DNA from: Occultella glacieicola
Lineage (GTDB): Bacteria; Actinomycetota; Actinomycetes; Actinomycetales; Beutenbergiaceae
Length of the DNA stretch: 64,000 nt
Reading direction: 5' to 3'
NCBI RefSeq assembly: GCF_004353825.1
Contig: NZ_SMNA01000008.1
Coordinates: 62,001-126,000 of the forward strand
Every line of letters begins with the position of its first letter. Position 1 is the stretch's first letter. Position numbers and translations under genes: made by a program. The notes beneath the pieces were generated by a model. That model saw only the letters and a list, made by a program, of their open reading frames with translations, searched no databases and was not told the DNA's origin. Shown here one piece after another: positions 41,893-51,842 of the stretch.

Positions 41893-42845
41893 TCGACGGC
41901 GGGGCCGACCACGCTGGCCGGGTCGCCTTCGGCCGTGGTTGCCGTGGTCGCTCCGGGCACAACGGTCGTGCCGCCTTCCTCCTCCGCCGCCGGGTCGACG
42001 AATGGGCGCGACGTCCCGATGAACGACTCCAGCACGGCCCCGTGGACCAGGCTGGCGGGTGCCGGCAGGGTGCGCACCCGCCGGTCCAGGTGCGCCAGGG
42101 GCAACGGCTCCTGGGACCCGACCAGCACCACGTTGCCGTACCGGCGGCCCTTCAGCACTCCCGGCTCCGCGATCACGGCGGTATGGGCGAACACCCGCGC
42201 CACGGTCGCCGCCTCCCGGCGGGCCAGGGGCAGGGGCGGGTGGTCCGCGGTGTTGGCCAGGTAGATCCCGGCGGGCGTGAGGGCCCGCGCCACCTCCCGG
42301 GTGAACTCCACGGTGCGCAGGTGCTCCGGGACCGCACGGCTCGCGAACGCGTCCCGGATGACCGTGTCGTAACTGTCCGCCCGGGCCGCCTCGGTGACGT
42401 GCCGGGCGTCGGCGATCCGGATCCGCAGTCGGGGGGACCGGGGCAGGTCGAACCAGTCCCGGACGTACTGGGCCAGGAGCGCGTCCACCTCGACGGCGAG
42501 CTGCCGGGACTCCGGCCAGGTCGCCTCCACGGCGCGGGCCAGCGCGCACCCGGCCGCACCGAGATGCAGGGCCCGGATCCCGGAGGCTCCGTTCCCACCG
42601 GGGAGTGATTCTTCGAGGGTGGCGAGCATCTGTTGCATGTACTCGAACATCAGCCGGCGCGGGTCGGCGAGATCGAGGTGCGAGCTCTCCACGCCGTCGA
42701 GCAGGACGAGCACCCCGTCCGGATCGGCGTTGTCGGTGGTCAGTTCTACAGTCGAGAGCGAGGTGGGAACCGGGCCGTTCGGCCACCGTGACCGCAGCGA
42801 TGGTGGGGCAGCGGCGCGGGGGCGCGGTGAACGGCGGCGGGCCAT
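41880..42845 (-). CDS. spermidine-synthase-like methyltransferase-fold protein
   Basis: A 321-residue protein of the spermidine synthase/fused-spermidine-synthase-like family with a Rossmann fold: ALHLGAAGCALARAVEATWP (motif I), LAVEVDALLAQYVRDWFDLP, RIRIADARHV and YDTVIRDAF. It lacks the usual GGG(D/E)G loop of true polyamine synthases, so the reaction is uncertain. Similar genes often occur singly in actinobacteria. The ATG lies 6 nt after TACGGT. The C-terminal 40 residues are low complexity. Confidence 0.75.
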   Translation of the reverse strand: MARRRSPRPRAAAPPSLRSRWPNGPVPTSLSTVELTTDNADPDGVLVLLDGVESSHLDLADPRRLMFEYMQQMLATLEESLPGGNGASGIRALHLGAAGCALARAVEATWPESRQLAVEVDALLAQYVRDWFDLPRSPRLRIRIADARHVTEAARADSYDTVIRDAFASRAVPEHLRTVEFTREVARALTPAGIYLANTADHPPLPLARREAATVARVFAHTAVIAEPGVLKGRRYGNVVLVGSQEPLPLAHLDRRVRTLPAPASLVHGAVLESFIGTSRPFVDPAAEEEGGTTVVPGATTATTAEGDPASVVGPAVDRSS

Positions 42846-42851
42846 GGACAG

Positions 42852-42857
42852 ACCGTA
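42852..42857 (-). promoter_or_regulatory. -10 box of the spermidine-synthase-like gene, leaderless type
   Basis: TACGGT on the minus strand ends 6 nt before the ATG. Confidence 0.5.
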
Positions 42858-42879
42858 CCCCGTGACCGCGCCGCATCTC

Positions 42880-42908
42880 TTGACAGCTTCGAACAACCGT
42901 TCGATACT
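42880..42908 (+). promoter_or_regulatory. SOS promoter of the HEPN-dinB operon
   Basis: A consensus -35 TTGACA (42880-42885), 17-bp spacer and GATACT -10 (42903-42908) surround a perfect LexA box TCGAACAACCGTTCGA (42889-42904). LexA bound here would directly block RNA polymerase. Confidence 0.9.
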
Positions 42909-42982
42909 GGATGGAACATCGAACGATCCGGGCGGTGCACAGGTCGGGTTGATCGGATGGGGAACGGGACGGAGGCAGGCGG

Positions 42983-43405
42983 ATGGCGACATACACGAGT
43001 CCGGAGCAACTCCTGCGCCGCGCGCAGGCGGAGCTCGACGAGGTCGGCGCCGGCACCGGTGCCCGGTTCACCTTCCTGCATGCCCACATGGCCGGGCTTC
43101 GGGCGGCCGCCGCGGTGGTAGCGGTCGGGAGCGGTGGCGCGGGCCTGCCCGCGCGGCGGCGGCACGCGGTGCGCAGTGTCTGGGAGCAACTCGCCGAGGC
43201 GGGCGAGCAGTGGCAGCCTTGGGCCGTGTACTTCGCGGGCGGCGCGCCGATCCGGGCGGCCATCGACTCCGACCGGGACGTCTCGCTGTCGGTGGAGCGG
43301 GCCCAGGAGGCGTTCGAGGCGGCCACCGAGTTCCTCGGGCTGGCCGCCGAGCACGTACGCCGGGCCACGCCCGGGGACCTGCGCGTGGCCGCGCTGGCGT
43401 CATGA
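42983..43405 (+). CDS. SAV_6107-family HEPN-domain protein
   Basis: The 140-residue all-helical protein resembles the SAV_6107 HEPN family, which sits next to dinB across actinobacteria: LLRRAQAELDEV, FTFLHAHMAGLRAAAAVVA, RSVWEQLAEAGEQWQPWAVYFA. The typical HEPN RNase motif (R-X4-6-H) is not clear, so nuclease activity should not be assumed. It is the first gene of the SOS operon, 7 bp before dinB. The ATG follows GGAGGCAGGCGG. Confidence 0.83.
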   Translation: MATYTSPEQLLRRAQAELDEVGAGTGARFTFLHAHMAGLRAAAAVVAVGSGGAGLPARRRHAVRSVWEQLAEAGEQWQPWAVYFAGGAPIRAAIDSDRDVSLSVERAQEAFEAATEFLGLAAEHVRRATPGDLRVAALAS

Positions 43406-43412
43406 GTAGCCG

Positions 43413-44660
43413 ATGAGCCGCGGTCCGCGCGACGCCGCGGCCAACCGGGACTGGGGCGGCGACGACTCGAGCGCCCCGATCCTGCATGTGGACATGGACG
43501 CCTTCTTCGCCGCGGTCGAACTGATCGACCGCCCGGAGCTGCGTGGTCGCCCGGTGATCGTCGGCGGTCAGCACCGTGGCGTGGTGCTGTCGGCGACCTA
43601 CGAGGCCCGGGCCAGCGGGGTGCACTCGGCGATGCCGATGGCGCAGGCGCGGGCGTTGTGTCCACAGGCGGTCGTGATCGCGCCCGAGCACGGACGCTAT
43701 CGGGAGGTGTCCCAGGCGGTGATGCGGATCCTCGGCGAGGTCACCCCGGTGATCGAGCCGCTGAGCATCGACGAGGCGTTCCTCGACGTGTCCGGAGCCA
43801 GGCGGCGGATCGGGCCGCCACGACTGATCGCCGAGCAGATCCGCGAGCGGATCCGGTCCGAGTTGGAGGTGGTCGCCTCGGTGGGGATCGCCTCCACGAA
43901 GTTCGTCGCGAAGCTGGCCTCCAGCCACGCGAAGCCGGACGGCCTGTTGCTGATCCCGCACGAGGCGAGCGTGTCGTTCCTGCACTCGCTCCCGGTCGGC
44001 GCGCTCTGGGGTGTCGGCGAGCGGACCCAGGCGAATCTCGCCCGGCTCGCCATCCATACGGTCGCCGACCTCGCCCACACCCCGCCGGCCACGTTGAACC
44101 GGCTGCTCGGCAACTCCGCCGGTCAGCGGCTGTACGACCTGGCCTGGGGGCGCGACCCGCGGCCGGTGCAGCCGGTCCGCCAGGAGAAGTCGATCGGTCA
44201 CGAGCAGACGTTCGCGACCAACCTCAGCGGGCGGGCGGAGATGGCCGCCGTGCTGCTCGACCAGGCGCACCGGTGCGCCGCCCGGTTGCGTGCCGGCGAC
44301 CTCGTCACCGCGGGGGTCTCGATCAAGGTCCGGTTCGCGGACTTCACCACGCTCACCCGCTCGCGCGGCCTCGAGGCGCCCACCGACGTGGCACACGAGC
44401 TCTATCAGGCCGCGCGATCGCTGCTCGCCGGCGTTGACATTCCGCCCGGGGGAGTGCGGCTGCTCGGTGTTCGATGCGACGCTCTCAGCGATTCTGCGAC
44501 CACGGTGGTGCAGGCACGCCTCGACGATCCGGGGGAGGAACGGCGAGAAGCGGAGCGTGCGATGGACGCGGTTCGAGCCCGATATGGAGTGAATGCCCTC
44601 ACAGCGGGGTCACTGCTGTCCGTTCCGGCTACCGCGAACCGCTCAGGGGACTTAAACTAA
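43413..44660 (+). CDS. dinB: DNA polymerase IV (Y family)
   Basis: The 415-residue translesion polymerase has the catalytic metal residues in ILHVDMDAFFAAVE and PLSIDEAFLDVS, the steric region VVLSATYEARASGV, HhH LWGVGERTQANL and a little-finger domain (about 260-370). The C-terminus (LLSVPATANRSGDLN) shows no obvious QxxLF-type clamp-binding motif. It follows the HEPN gene by 7 bp under the LexA-controlled promoter and is thus expected to be damage-inducible. Confidence 0.95.
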   Translation: MSRGPRDAAANRDWGGDDSSAPILHVDMDAFFAAVELIDRPELRGRPVIVGGQHRGVVLSATYEARASGVHSAMPMAQARALCPQAVVIAPEHGRYREVSQAVMRILGEVTPVIEPLSIDEAFLDVSGARRRIGPPRLIAEQIRERIRSELEVVASVGIASTKFVAKLASSHAKPDGLLLIPHEASVSFLHSLPVGALWGVGERTQANLARLAIHTVADLAHTPPATLNRLLGNSAGQRLYDLAWGRDPRPVQPVRQEKSIGHEQTFATNLSGRAEMAAVLLDQAHRCAARLRAGDLVTAGVSIKVRFADFTTLTRSRGLEAPTDVAHELYQAARSLLAGVDIPPGGVRLLGVRCDALSDSATTVVQARLDDPGEERREAERAMDAVRARYGVNALTAGSLLSVPATANRSGDLN

Positions 44661-44664
44661 GTTT
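44653..44664 (+). promoter_or_regulatory. possible -10 and palindrome before the DUF3040 gene
   Basis: TAAACT (44653-44658) fits the TANNNT -10 pattern and is part of the palindrome AAACTAAGTTT, which overlaps the dinB stop. It would give DUF3040 its own promoter with a leader of about 47 nt. Confidence 0.35.
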
Positions 44665-44711
44665 CAACAGCCCCGGCACCGGGGCGGTCCGGAACCCTTT
44701 TGGGAGGTGAC

Positions 44712-45095
44712 ATGCCTCTCTCTGAGTACGAGCAACGCGTGCTGGAGCAGATGGAGCAGCAGTTGCGCTCCGACGACCCCAAACTCGCGGACGCCATCTC
44801 CGGCACCCCGACGCGCCGGCCCTTGCACGTGGTGCTCGGCACGCTCGTGGCGCTGGCCGGGCTGGGCATGCTCGTTGGCGGAGTGGCCAGCCAGTTCATA
44901 CCGCTCGGCATCGTCGGATTCCTCGCCATGTTCGGTGGCGTCATGTGGGCGATCTCTCGTCCGCGCGCAGGGAGTCCGTCGAAAGCAGGTGATCCCGGCA
45001 AGGCCTCGAACGTGCGCCGGATGAAGCCGCGGAAGTCCTCGTTCATGACCCGGCTCGAGGAACGCTGGGACCGGCGCCGCGGCGAGGGTCAGTAA
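44712..45095 (+). CDS. DUF3040 membrane protein
   Basis: The 127-residue protein begins MPLSEYEQRVLEQMEQQL, diagnostic of DUF3040, followed by LADAISG and two transmembrane helices (about 38-56 and 60-80), then a basic cytoplasmic tail. DUF3040 genes are conserved next to dinB and the division cluster in actinobacteria; function unknown. The ATG follows GGGAGGTGAC. Confidence 0.9.
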   Translation: MPLSEYEQRVLEQMEQQLRSDDPKLADAISGTPTRRPLHVVLGTLVALAGLGMLVGGVASQFIPLGIVGFLAMFGGVMWAISRPRAGSPSKAGDPGKASNVRRMKPRKSSFMTRLEERWDRRRGEGQ

Positions 45096-45204
45096 CGGTA
45101 CGACCCGGCTCGAACTCAGAGGTGGTCTGCCCACACGGGTGGGGTCGCGCCGTCGCGACCCCGACTGGCGAGCATCCTGCACGTCGCGCGCCGCATCTCG
45201 CTCG

Positions 45205-45312
45205 CGTGCTCACCGGTGGACCGTTGCTCGCTGGGGCGTGCTCGGTGATGAGTGTCGGCTGTGCGCACTGGGGGCCGTGCTCGGTGGTGAGCCTCGGCCG
45301 TGCTCAGTGGGG
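45205..45312. repeat. three degenerate tandem repeats, 32-39 bp
   Basis: Copies start at 45205, 45237 and 45276, each opening with CGTGCTC and ending near CTGGGG or GTGGGG. The third runs into the 3' end of the transglutaminase gene. No open frame of note lies in the rest of 45096-45303. Confidence 0.6.
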
Positions 45313-47481
45313 CGTGCCGACCGTGCGCTCCTCGGGGACCGCTCCGGCAGGGCCGGCCGACTTCGCGCCCGCCACCACCTGCTCCGCCCAGAGGTCGATG
45401 CTGACCGGGTCCGCCGCCGGGGCATCGGAGCGCCCGTACCGTTCGAGCGCGACGGCCTCCGCCAACCGAGCGAGCGCGTCCGCCGCTTCCGGACCCAGGC
45501 GGTCCGCGGCCGCATGCGCGAGCACGCGCGGGGTCAGTGTGGGCGAGGTGTCGAAGCCGGCCCGGTCGAGGGCCCGGAGCGCACGCTCCCAGTGATGCTC
45601 CACGGTCCCGCCCGAGGACCGTCGGCGGCGCCAGGCACCGACCGCCGCGGCCAGGACCACCAGCCCGGCGAACGCGGCGAGGACCACGGCGACGTTCGAG
45701 CGTTGCGCGCTCGAGGAGTCCGGCGGGGTACCTGTCGGGGTGGTGGTGGCCTGGTCGGAGGTCGGGGCCTGCGACGGTGCTGCCGTGGTCGGTGCCTGGC
45801 TCGCGGTCGGCTCCTGGCTCGGTGTGTCGCCGGTGACGGGCGTCGGCGCCCAGGCCGGGGCGTCGCCGGACTGCAGGCTCGGTGTCGGCTCGAACCGGAC
45901 CCAGCCCACCTCCGGGAACAGGACCTGGGGCCAGGCGTGGGCGCGGTGCGCGCTGATTCCGTTGGCGCCCGACTCGAGCGGCTCGCCCGGCAGGAAGCCG
46001 ATCGCGACCCGGGTGGGGATGTCGAGCGTGCGCAGCATGATGGCCATCGCCGTCGCGAACTGCACGCAGTACCCGTGCCGGTCGTTGAGGAAGTCCCAGA
46101 CCGCGTCCGTGGTGCTGGCCCCTTCGATGGTCTGCGTGTACGTGAACAGGGAGTCATCGCGCAGGAAGTTCTGGATCGCGAGCGCCTGTTCGTAGGGTGT
46201 TGTGGCGCCGGCCTCGTCGACGACGTCCCGGGCCACGTCGGCGATCTCCTGGCCGTACCCGGTGTCGGGGACGGCCAGCAGGTCCGGGTCGACGTCGAGC
46301 GTGCGCGGATCGAGGGGATCGAGCACGGCCGCGCTGAGATCGCGCGGCGTGAACTCCACGTCGTAGGTGAACGGTGACGGCGGTGAACCCTGCGCGATCA
46401 CCTCGTCGGCCACCGGGTCGTAGGCCCAGGTCCCCTCGACGGAAACCGTGCGCGGCTCACCCGGCACGAGCAACCGGTCCTGGCCGAGGTCGTGGATGGA
46501 GATCGTCACGCTCTGATCGGCCCCGCCGACGGGCTGGTCCTGCGGCCACAGCGTCTGCCCCTGCACGGGCACCGTCTCACCCGGAGCCTCACGCTCCCAG
46601 GTGCTGCCGTTGAAGGTGGTCAGCGTGTAGGCCTGCAGGGGGCCGAGCTGGGCCGGTGTGACGCCCTCGTAGGTGACCAGGAGCACGTCCTCGTCACGTT
46701 CCAGGTTCGCCCGCAGGTCCAGCCCGAGGTCGAGGCGGGTGGAGTTGGACGAACTCAGGTCGTAGAGGGTGTGCAGGCGGACCGGGCTGGGCACCCGGAG
46801 CAGCCCGGGCGCGGCGGCGAGTGCCACCAGAAGGCTCGCCGTCACCACCGTGGCACCGGCCACCAGCGCCCGGCGGCGTACCGACTCGGTTTCGTGACGC
46901 CGCGCACGGGGTGCCGACTCATGGGCCCGGGCCTGGATGGCGAGCAGCATCAGGAAGCTGAGGCCGGCCACGACGAACACCCAGGTGTGGACCCGCGCGC
47001 CGATGATCACCGGGACGGTCCACAGACCCAGGAGGGGCAGGGCCGCCCACGCGGGCGCGCCGGCGCCCACCCCCAGGAGCTCAGCGAACAGGTAGACGAC
47101 CAGCATTCCGGTCACCACCAGCAGCGCCACCCCCGGGTCGCCGGTGATCGGCGGGGTGGACTCCCGGGAGGCGACCAGGCCCGACTCGACGAGCCCTCGC
47201 AGCTCGTCGATGGAGGCCCTCGTGGGCAGGATCCCGAGCAGGGCCGCGCGCGGCGCGAACATCGCCGCGAGGGCGAACGCCCCCACCACCAGTCCGATCA
47301 GCGTGGGTACGACGTCCGAGCGCAGGAACCGGCGTGCGCACAACACCGCGGCGGCCACGATGAGGATGGCGAGGACGCCCTGCCGCAACCACGCGTCGGG
47401 ATCGACGAGCCGCACCAGCGCGAACGTGGAGGACACCGTGGCGACGAGGACGGCGATCGTGGCCTGGAGCCGGCGCGTCAT
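45304..47481 (-). CDS. TgpA-like membrane transglutaminase-domain protein
   Basis: A 725-residue membrane protein with about six N-terminal transmembrane helices (1-235), a long external region with a DUF3488-like part, a transglutaminase-core domain (about 420-520) and a further helix near 600 before a cytoplasmic DUF4129-like tail. The catalytic cysteine is in RHGYCVQFATAMA and the histidine in HAWPQVLFPEVGW, with FEPTP following. A Ser/Thr/Pro/Gln-rich linker (about 545-595) separates the domain from the last helix. It ends a moxR-DUF58-tgpA operon; such operons are common and linked to cell-envelope functions, but the substrate is not known. Confidence 0.9.
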   Translation of the reverse strand: MTRRLQATIAVLVATVSSTFALVRLVDPDAWLRQGVLAILIVAAAVLCARRFLRSDVVPTLIGLVVGAFALAAMFAPRAALLGILPTRASIDELRGLVESGLVASRESTPPITGDPGVALLVVTGMLVVYLFAELLGVGAGAPAWAALPLLGLWTVPVIIGARVHTWVFVVAGLSFLMLLAIQARAHESAPRARRHETESVRRRALVAGATVVTASLLVALAAAPGLLRVPSPVRLHTLYDLSSSNSTRLDLGLDLRANLERDEDVLLVTYEGVTPAQLGPLQAYTLTTFNGSTWEREAPGETVPVQGQTLWPQDQPVGGADQSVTISIHDLGQDRLLVPGEPRTVSVEGTWAYDPVADEVIAQGSPPSPFTYDVEFTPRDLSAAVLDPLDPRTLDVDPDLLAVPDTGYGQEIADVARDVVDEAGATTPYEQALAIQNFLRDDSLFTYTQTIEGASTTDAVWDFLNDRHGYCVQFATAMAIMLRTLDIPTRVAIGFLPGEPLESGANGISAHRAHAWPQVLFPEVGWVRFEPTPSLQSGDAPAWAPTPVTGDTPSQEPTASQAPTTAAPSQAPTSDQATTTPTGTPPDSSSAQRSNVAVVLAAFAGLVVLAAAVGAWRRRRSSGGTVEHHWERALRALDRAGFDTSPTLTPRVLAHAAADRLGPEAADALARLAEAVALERYGRSDAPAADPVSIDLWAEQVVAGAKSAGPAGAVPEERTVGTPH

Positions 47482-48647
47482 CAGTGCGCCCCCACCGTGA
47501 GCACGTCGGACCAGGCGTCGACGATCGAGGCGTCGGGACCCACCTGGTGCACGCTCCAGCCCTCCGACTCGAGCGGGCCGAGGTCGGTGCCGGCGACCGT
47601 GGACACCACCAACGCGAAGCAGCGGCGCCGTCCGGCCAGCGGCGCGATCCGGTCGATCAAGGCCTCCTCGGGCTCACGGAGCACCACCATGAGGATGGGT
47701 GCACCCTGGTCGCGGGCCCGCCGCATGAGTTCGGCGTGGACGTCGTCACGGATGTCGGTGGGGATAGCCCCGGCCCGGGCGAGCAGGTCGAGAGCCTCCG
47801 TCTGGGACGGTCCGACCAGTGGCTCGTCGCTCTCCCCGCCGCGGGTCGAGTGGTGCGTGGCGATCCGGACCCGGTACCGGTGCCGGATCAGCGAGACGGT
47901 CATGGCCGCGGTGGCGCTCACCGCCCACTCGGTGCCGTTCTCGGGGGAGTCGTCCTCGGCGGCGCCGAGGTCGAGGACCACGTCCACGCCGTGTGTCGTC
48001 GACGGCTCGTCCTGACGGACCATGAGGGCGCCCTGACGCGCTGAGCTGCGCCAGTGCACGCGATGCAGGTCATCGCCACGCTGGTACTCGCGAAGCGACA
48101 GGTCCTCGAGGTTGCGCTGCGGGCTGCCCTGGGGCCTGGAAACGGCGGCGTCGAGCGTCACCGCCCGGACCTCTTGGGTGAGGTCGGGGTAGCGGGGCCA
48201 GACGATGACCTCGTCCGTCGGGCCGCTGGTGGCCCGCCACCGGACCAGGTTGAGTGGGTCGGAACGGTGGACGGTCGCGGGGCCGAGGGAGTACACGCCG
48301 CGGCTCGGCGGGGTGATCGTGTAGCCGCCTCCGCTGGTCCCGCTCCGGTGCAGTGCGCTCGGCACCCGCTCGCGCAGGGTCGTCCACGGCCCGAGTCGCA
48401 CGTCGGTGGTGTGCAGCCGGACCGTCGCACTCACGCCGGCCGTGGGGCGCTGCGGGATGATCGTGCGGACCACGGCGGCCGGTTTGGCCGCAGCCCGGGC
48501 GAGTACCGCCCAGAGCAGGCTCACCAGCGGCACGGCGATCACGAGTCCCGCGATCCGGGCCAGCGTGAGCGAGTGCATCGACGCCGAGAGCACCGTCAGC
48601 ACCGCCCCGCTGACCAGCAGACCGATCGCGCGGGCGCTCAGTCGCAT
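47481..48647 (-). CDS. DUF58-domain protein
   Basis: The 388-residue protein has two N-terminal transmembrane helices (6-25, 30-52) and the DUF58 core with LSLREYQRGDDLHRVHWRSSARQGALMVRQDE, the family signature, in the C-terminal von-Willebrand-like half. DUF58 proteins work with MoxR ATPases, possibly as chaperone targets. Start and stop codons overlap by 1 nt with the transglutaminase gene. The preceding moxR ends 10 bp upstream. Confidence 0.92.
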   Translation of the reverse strand: MRLSARAIGLLVSGAVLTVLSASMHSLTLARIAGLVIAVPLVSLLWAVLARAAAKPAAVVRTIIPQRPTAGVSATVRLHTTDVRLGPWTTLRERVPSALHRSGTSGGGYTITPPSRGVYSLGPATVHRSDPLNLVRWRATSGPTDEVIVWPRYPDLTQEVRAVTLDAAVSRPQGSPQRNLEDLSLREYQRGDDLHRVHWRSSARQGALMVRQDEPSTTHGVDVVLDLGAAEDDSPENGTEWAVSATAAMTVSLIRHRYRVRIATHHSTRGGESDEPLVGPSQTEALDLLARAGAIPTDIRDDVHAELMRRARDQGAPILMVVLREPEEALIDRIAPLAGRRRCFALVVSTVAGTDLGPLESEGWSVHQVGPDASIVDAWSDVLTVGAH

Positions 48648-48657
48648 GTCGCGGCCC

Positions 48658-49620
<963 letters not shown>

Positions 49621-49626
49621 GACCAG

Positions 49627-49632
49627 AGCCTA
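49627..49632 (-). promoter_or_regulatory. -10 box of the moxR operon, leaderless type
   Basis: TAGGCT on the minus strand ends 6 nt before the moxR ATG. Confidence 0.5.
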
Positions 49633-49690
49633 TTAGGAACACACCCCCCGCGTTCGGTGAAGCAACGCGCGGTTCGGTGACCACAGGTTC

Positions 49691-49707
49691 CTCCACTTCC
49701 CACCACC
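49691..49707. repeat. CTCCACTTCCCACCACC, copy upstream of mraZ
   Basis: This 17-nt sequence is identical to one at 50367-50383 on the other side of mraZ. Read on the minus strand it contains GTGGGAAGTGGAG, resembling the GTGGAG units of the MraZ box. Confidence 0.75.
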
Positions 49708-49767
49708 GGCGCTGACCTGCACGATTGCACGGGATCTTCACGACTTGATCGGCAATCTGCCTTGTGG

Positions 49768-49793
49768 GTGGAGCAAAGTGGAGTAGCGTGGGG
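49768..49793 (+). promoter_or_regulatory. MraZ box: three GTGGRG direct repeats
   Basis: GTGGAG at 49768, GTGGAG at 49778 and GTGGGG at 49788 repeat with an exact 10-bp period, the arrangement bound by MraZ in other bacteria. TAGCGT (49784-49789), inside the box, is the likely -10, so MraZ would repress the division cluster. Confidence 0.8.
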
Positions 49794-49824
49794 GTATCCG
49801 GAGTGATGTGGGAAGGGGGTGGCG

Positions 49825-50253
49825 ATGTTTCTCGGTACGTACGAGCCACGGCTGGACGAGAAGGGCCGCCTGATCCTGCCCGCCAAGTTCCGCGAGGAGA
49901 TGGCGCCGGGAGTGTTCATCACCCGGGGCCAGGACCGCTGTCTGTACGCCTTCCCCCGCGATGAGTTCGAACGTGTCCACACCGAGCTCCGGCAGGCCTC
50001 CAGCGCGGACAAGCGCACCCGCGACTACATGCGGGTGTTCCTGTCCGGGGCGTCCGAGGAGATCCCGGACCGGCAGGGACGCGTGACGATCCCCGCGAAC
50101 CTGCGCAAATACGCCGGTCTGAACCGGGAACTGGCCGTGATCGGTACCGGCACCCGGATCGAGATCTGGGACTCCGAGGCGTGGGCCACCTACCTCGAGG
50201 CATCCGAGCAGGCCTTCGCCGACATCAGCGAGGAGGTGATCCCGGGTCTCTGA
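49825..50253 (+). CDS. mraZ: transcriptional regulator MraZ
   Basis: The 142-residue, AbrB-like regulator of the division cluster has two tandem MraZ domains with [19 protein letters not shown] (about 6-24) and [19 protein letters not shown] (about 83-101). It binds the direct repeats ahead of its own gene and tunes expression of rsmH and downstream division genes. ATG at this position gives the standard MFLGTYEP start after GGAAGGGGGTGG; a GTG two codons before is less likely. Confidence 0.97.
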   Translation: MFLGTYEPRLDEKGRLILPAKFREEMAPGVFITRGQDRCLYAFPRDEFERVHTELRQASSADKRTRDYMRVFLSGASEEIPDRQGRVTIPANLRKYAGLNRELAVIGTGTRIEIWDSEAWATYLEASEQAFADISEEVIPGL

Positions 50254-50368
50254 CGCACCACCGCCCCACGAGGTCTCTCACCGCGACTCTGACGCACTTC
50301 CCCGGCGCCAGAGCAGGCGGGGGGAGTCCTGGTCGGGCGGCGGAGGGCCTCCCGACCACCCACTCACT

Positions 50369-50422
50369 CCACTTCCCACCACCAGTCCACTTCCCACCAC
50401 CAGTCCACCTCCCACCACCGAT
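50369..50422. repeat. three tandem 18-bp repeats before rsmH
   Basis: CCACTTCCCACCACCAGT occurs at 50369, 50387 and (one base changed in the core, end diverged) 50405. The same core lies upstream of mraZ at 49693. The rest of the 195-bp mraZ-rsmH gap holds no gene. Confidence 0.85.
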
Positions 50423-50448
50423 CCGGCCGAGCTCCGCAGGAAGGCCCC

Positions 50449-51438
50449 ATGAGCACCGAGGACATCGACGGCAGGCACATCCCGGTGCTCGCCGACCGGT
50501 GCCTCGAGCTGCTCGGGCCGGCGCTGGCCGAGCCCGGAGCCGTTTACGTGGACGGCACTCTCGGCCTCGGTGGGCACAGTGAACTCGTGCTGTCCGCCTT
50601 TCCGCAGGCACGCGTCATCGGCATCGACCGCGATCCGGCCGCCCTCGCCCTGGCGGCACGCCGGCTGGCGCCGTTCGCCGACCGCTTCACCCCCGTCCAT
50701 GCCGTCCACGACGCGATCGGGGAGGTGGTCGCCGATCACACCGAGACCGGGCGGGTCCAGGCGATCCTGCTCGACCTCGGCGTCTCCTCGATGCAGCTCG
50801 ACGAGGCCGAGCGGGGCTTCGCCTACGCCCAGGACGCACCCCTGGACATGCGCATGGACCAGACGACCGGCCGCACCGCGGCCGACCTGCTCGCGCAGGA
50901 GCCGGAGCAGGAACTGCGCACGATCCTGTACCGCTACGGCGAGGAGAAGTTCGCGCCGCGGATCGCGAGGGCGATCGTCGCCCGGCGTGACAGCGACCCG
51001 GTGACCCGTTCCGGCCAGCTGGTCGACCTGGTCCGCGACAACATCCCGCAGGCTGCCCGGCGCACTGGCGGGAACCCCGCCAAACGGACCTTCCAGGCCC
51101 TGCGGATCGCGGTCAACGCCGAGCTCGAGGTGCTCGAGCGCGCGGTGCCGGCCGCCGTGGACACCCTCGCCGTCGGCGGACGCATCGTCGTGATGTCCTT
51201 CCAGTCCTTGGAGGACCGGATCGTCAAGCGGGCACTGGCCCGCGGGGCGACGTCCTCCACCCCACCGGGTCTCCCGGTGGAACTGCGTGAGCACGAGCCG
51301 TACCTGCAACTGCTCACCCGCGGCGCCGAGGAGGCCGATCAGGCCGAACAGGCCCGCAATCCCCGCTCGGCGTCGGTCCGGCTTCGGGCCGCCGAGCGGC
51401 TGCGCCCCACCCCCACCCACCTGGAGGCCCACCAGTGA
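50449..51438 (+). CDS. rsmH: 16S rRNA m4C1402 methyltransferase RsmH (MraW)
   Basis: The 329-residue SAM-dependent enzyme methylates N4 of C1402 in 16S rRNA. Visible are [13 protein letters not shown], motif [79 protein letters not shown] and [13 protein letters not shown]. The ATG follows AGGAAGG. Its TGA overlaps the next GTG. Confidence 0.97.
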   Translation: MSTEDIDGRHIPVLADRCLELLGPALAEPGAVYVDGTLGLGGHSELVLSAFPQARVIGIDRDPAALALAARRLAPFADRFTPVHAVHDAIGEVVADHTETGRVQAILLDLGVSSMQLDEAERGFAYAQDAPLDMRMDQTTGRTAADLLAQEPEQELRTILYRYGEEKFAPRIARAIVARRDSDPVTRSGQLVDLVRDNIPQAARRTGGNPAKRTFQALRIAVNAELEVLERAVPAAVDTLAVGGRIVVMSFQSLEDRIVKRALARGATSSTPPGLPVELREHEPYLQLLTRGAEEADQAEQARNPRSASVRLRAAERLRPTPTHLEAHQ

Positions 51439-51842
51439 GCGCCATGCCGGCCCGCGCCCCACGCACGTCCCGACCGCTCGCCGTCCCGACCTGGCGACCG
51501 AGGTTGCGGATCGTCCGCGCGCCTGCACCCGCGCGGAGCGTCCTGCCGTTCATCCTGTTGTGCATGGCGGTCCTCGGCGGCGCACTCCTCGGTGCCCTGA
51601 TGCTGAACACGGCGATGGCCTCGACCGCCTACGAGATGCACGACCAGGAGGTCGCGCTCGCTCGGCTGTCGGAGGAACAGCAGCGGCTCACCCAGCAGGT
51701 GGACACGCTTGCCTCGCCGTCCGCGCTGGCCGACCGGGCCGCGGCACTGGGGATGGTGCCCGCGGAGGGGATGAGCTACATCCGCCTGGCAGACGGCACC
51801 GTCGTCGGTGAGGCTGCCGGCCTGATCGGTGACGAGGGGTGA
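51435..51842 (+). CDS. ftsL: FtsL-like cell-division protein
   Basis: The 135-residue bitopic protein has a 35-residue basic cytoplasmic part, one transmembrane helix (about 37-60, [22 protein letters not shown]) and a leucine-zipper-like coiled coil ([38 protein letters not shown]). Position between rsmH and ftsI, length and layout identify it as FtsL, which joins the divisome with FtsQ and DivIC. GTG start in a GTGA overlap. Confidence 0.88.
   Translation: MSAMPARAPRTSRPLAVPTWRPRLRIVRAPAPARSVLPFILLCMAVLGGALLGALMLNTAMASTAYEMHDQEVALARLSEEQQRLTQQVDTLASPSALADRAAALGMVPAEGMSYIRLADGTVVGEAAGLIGDEG

Noticed and set aside
50369-50422. Three 18-bp repeats as a mini CRISPR array
   Set aside because: Repeats are directly adjacent with no spacers, and no cas genes are present.
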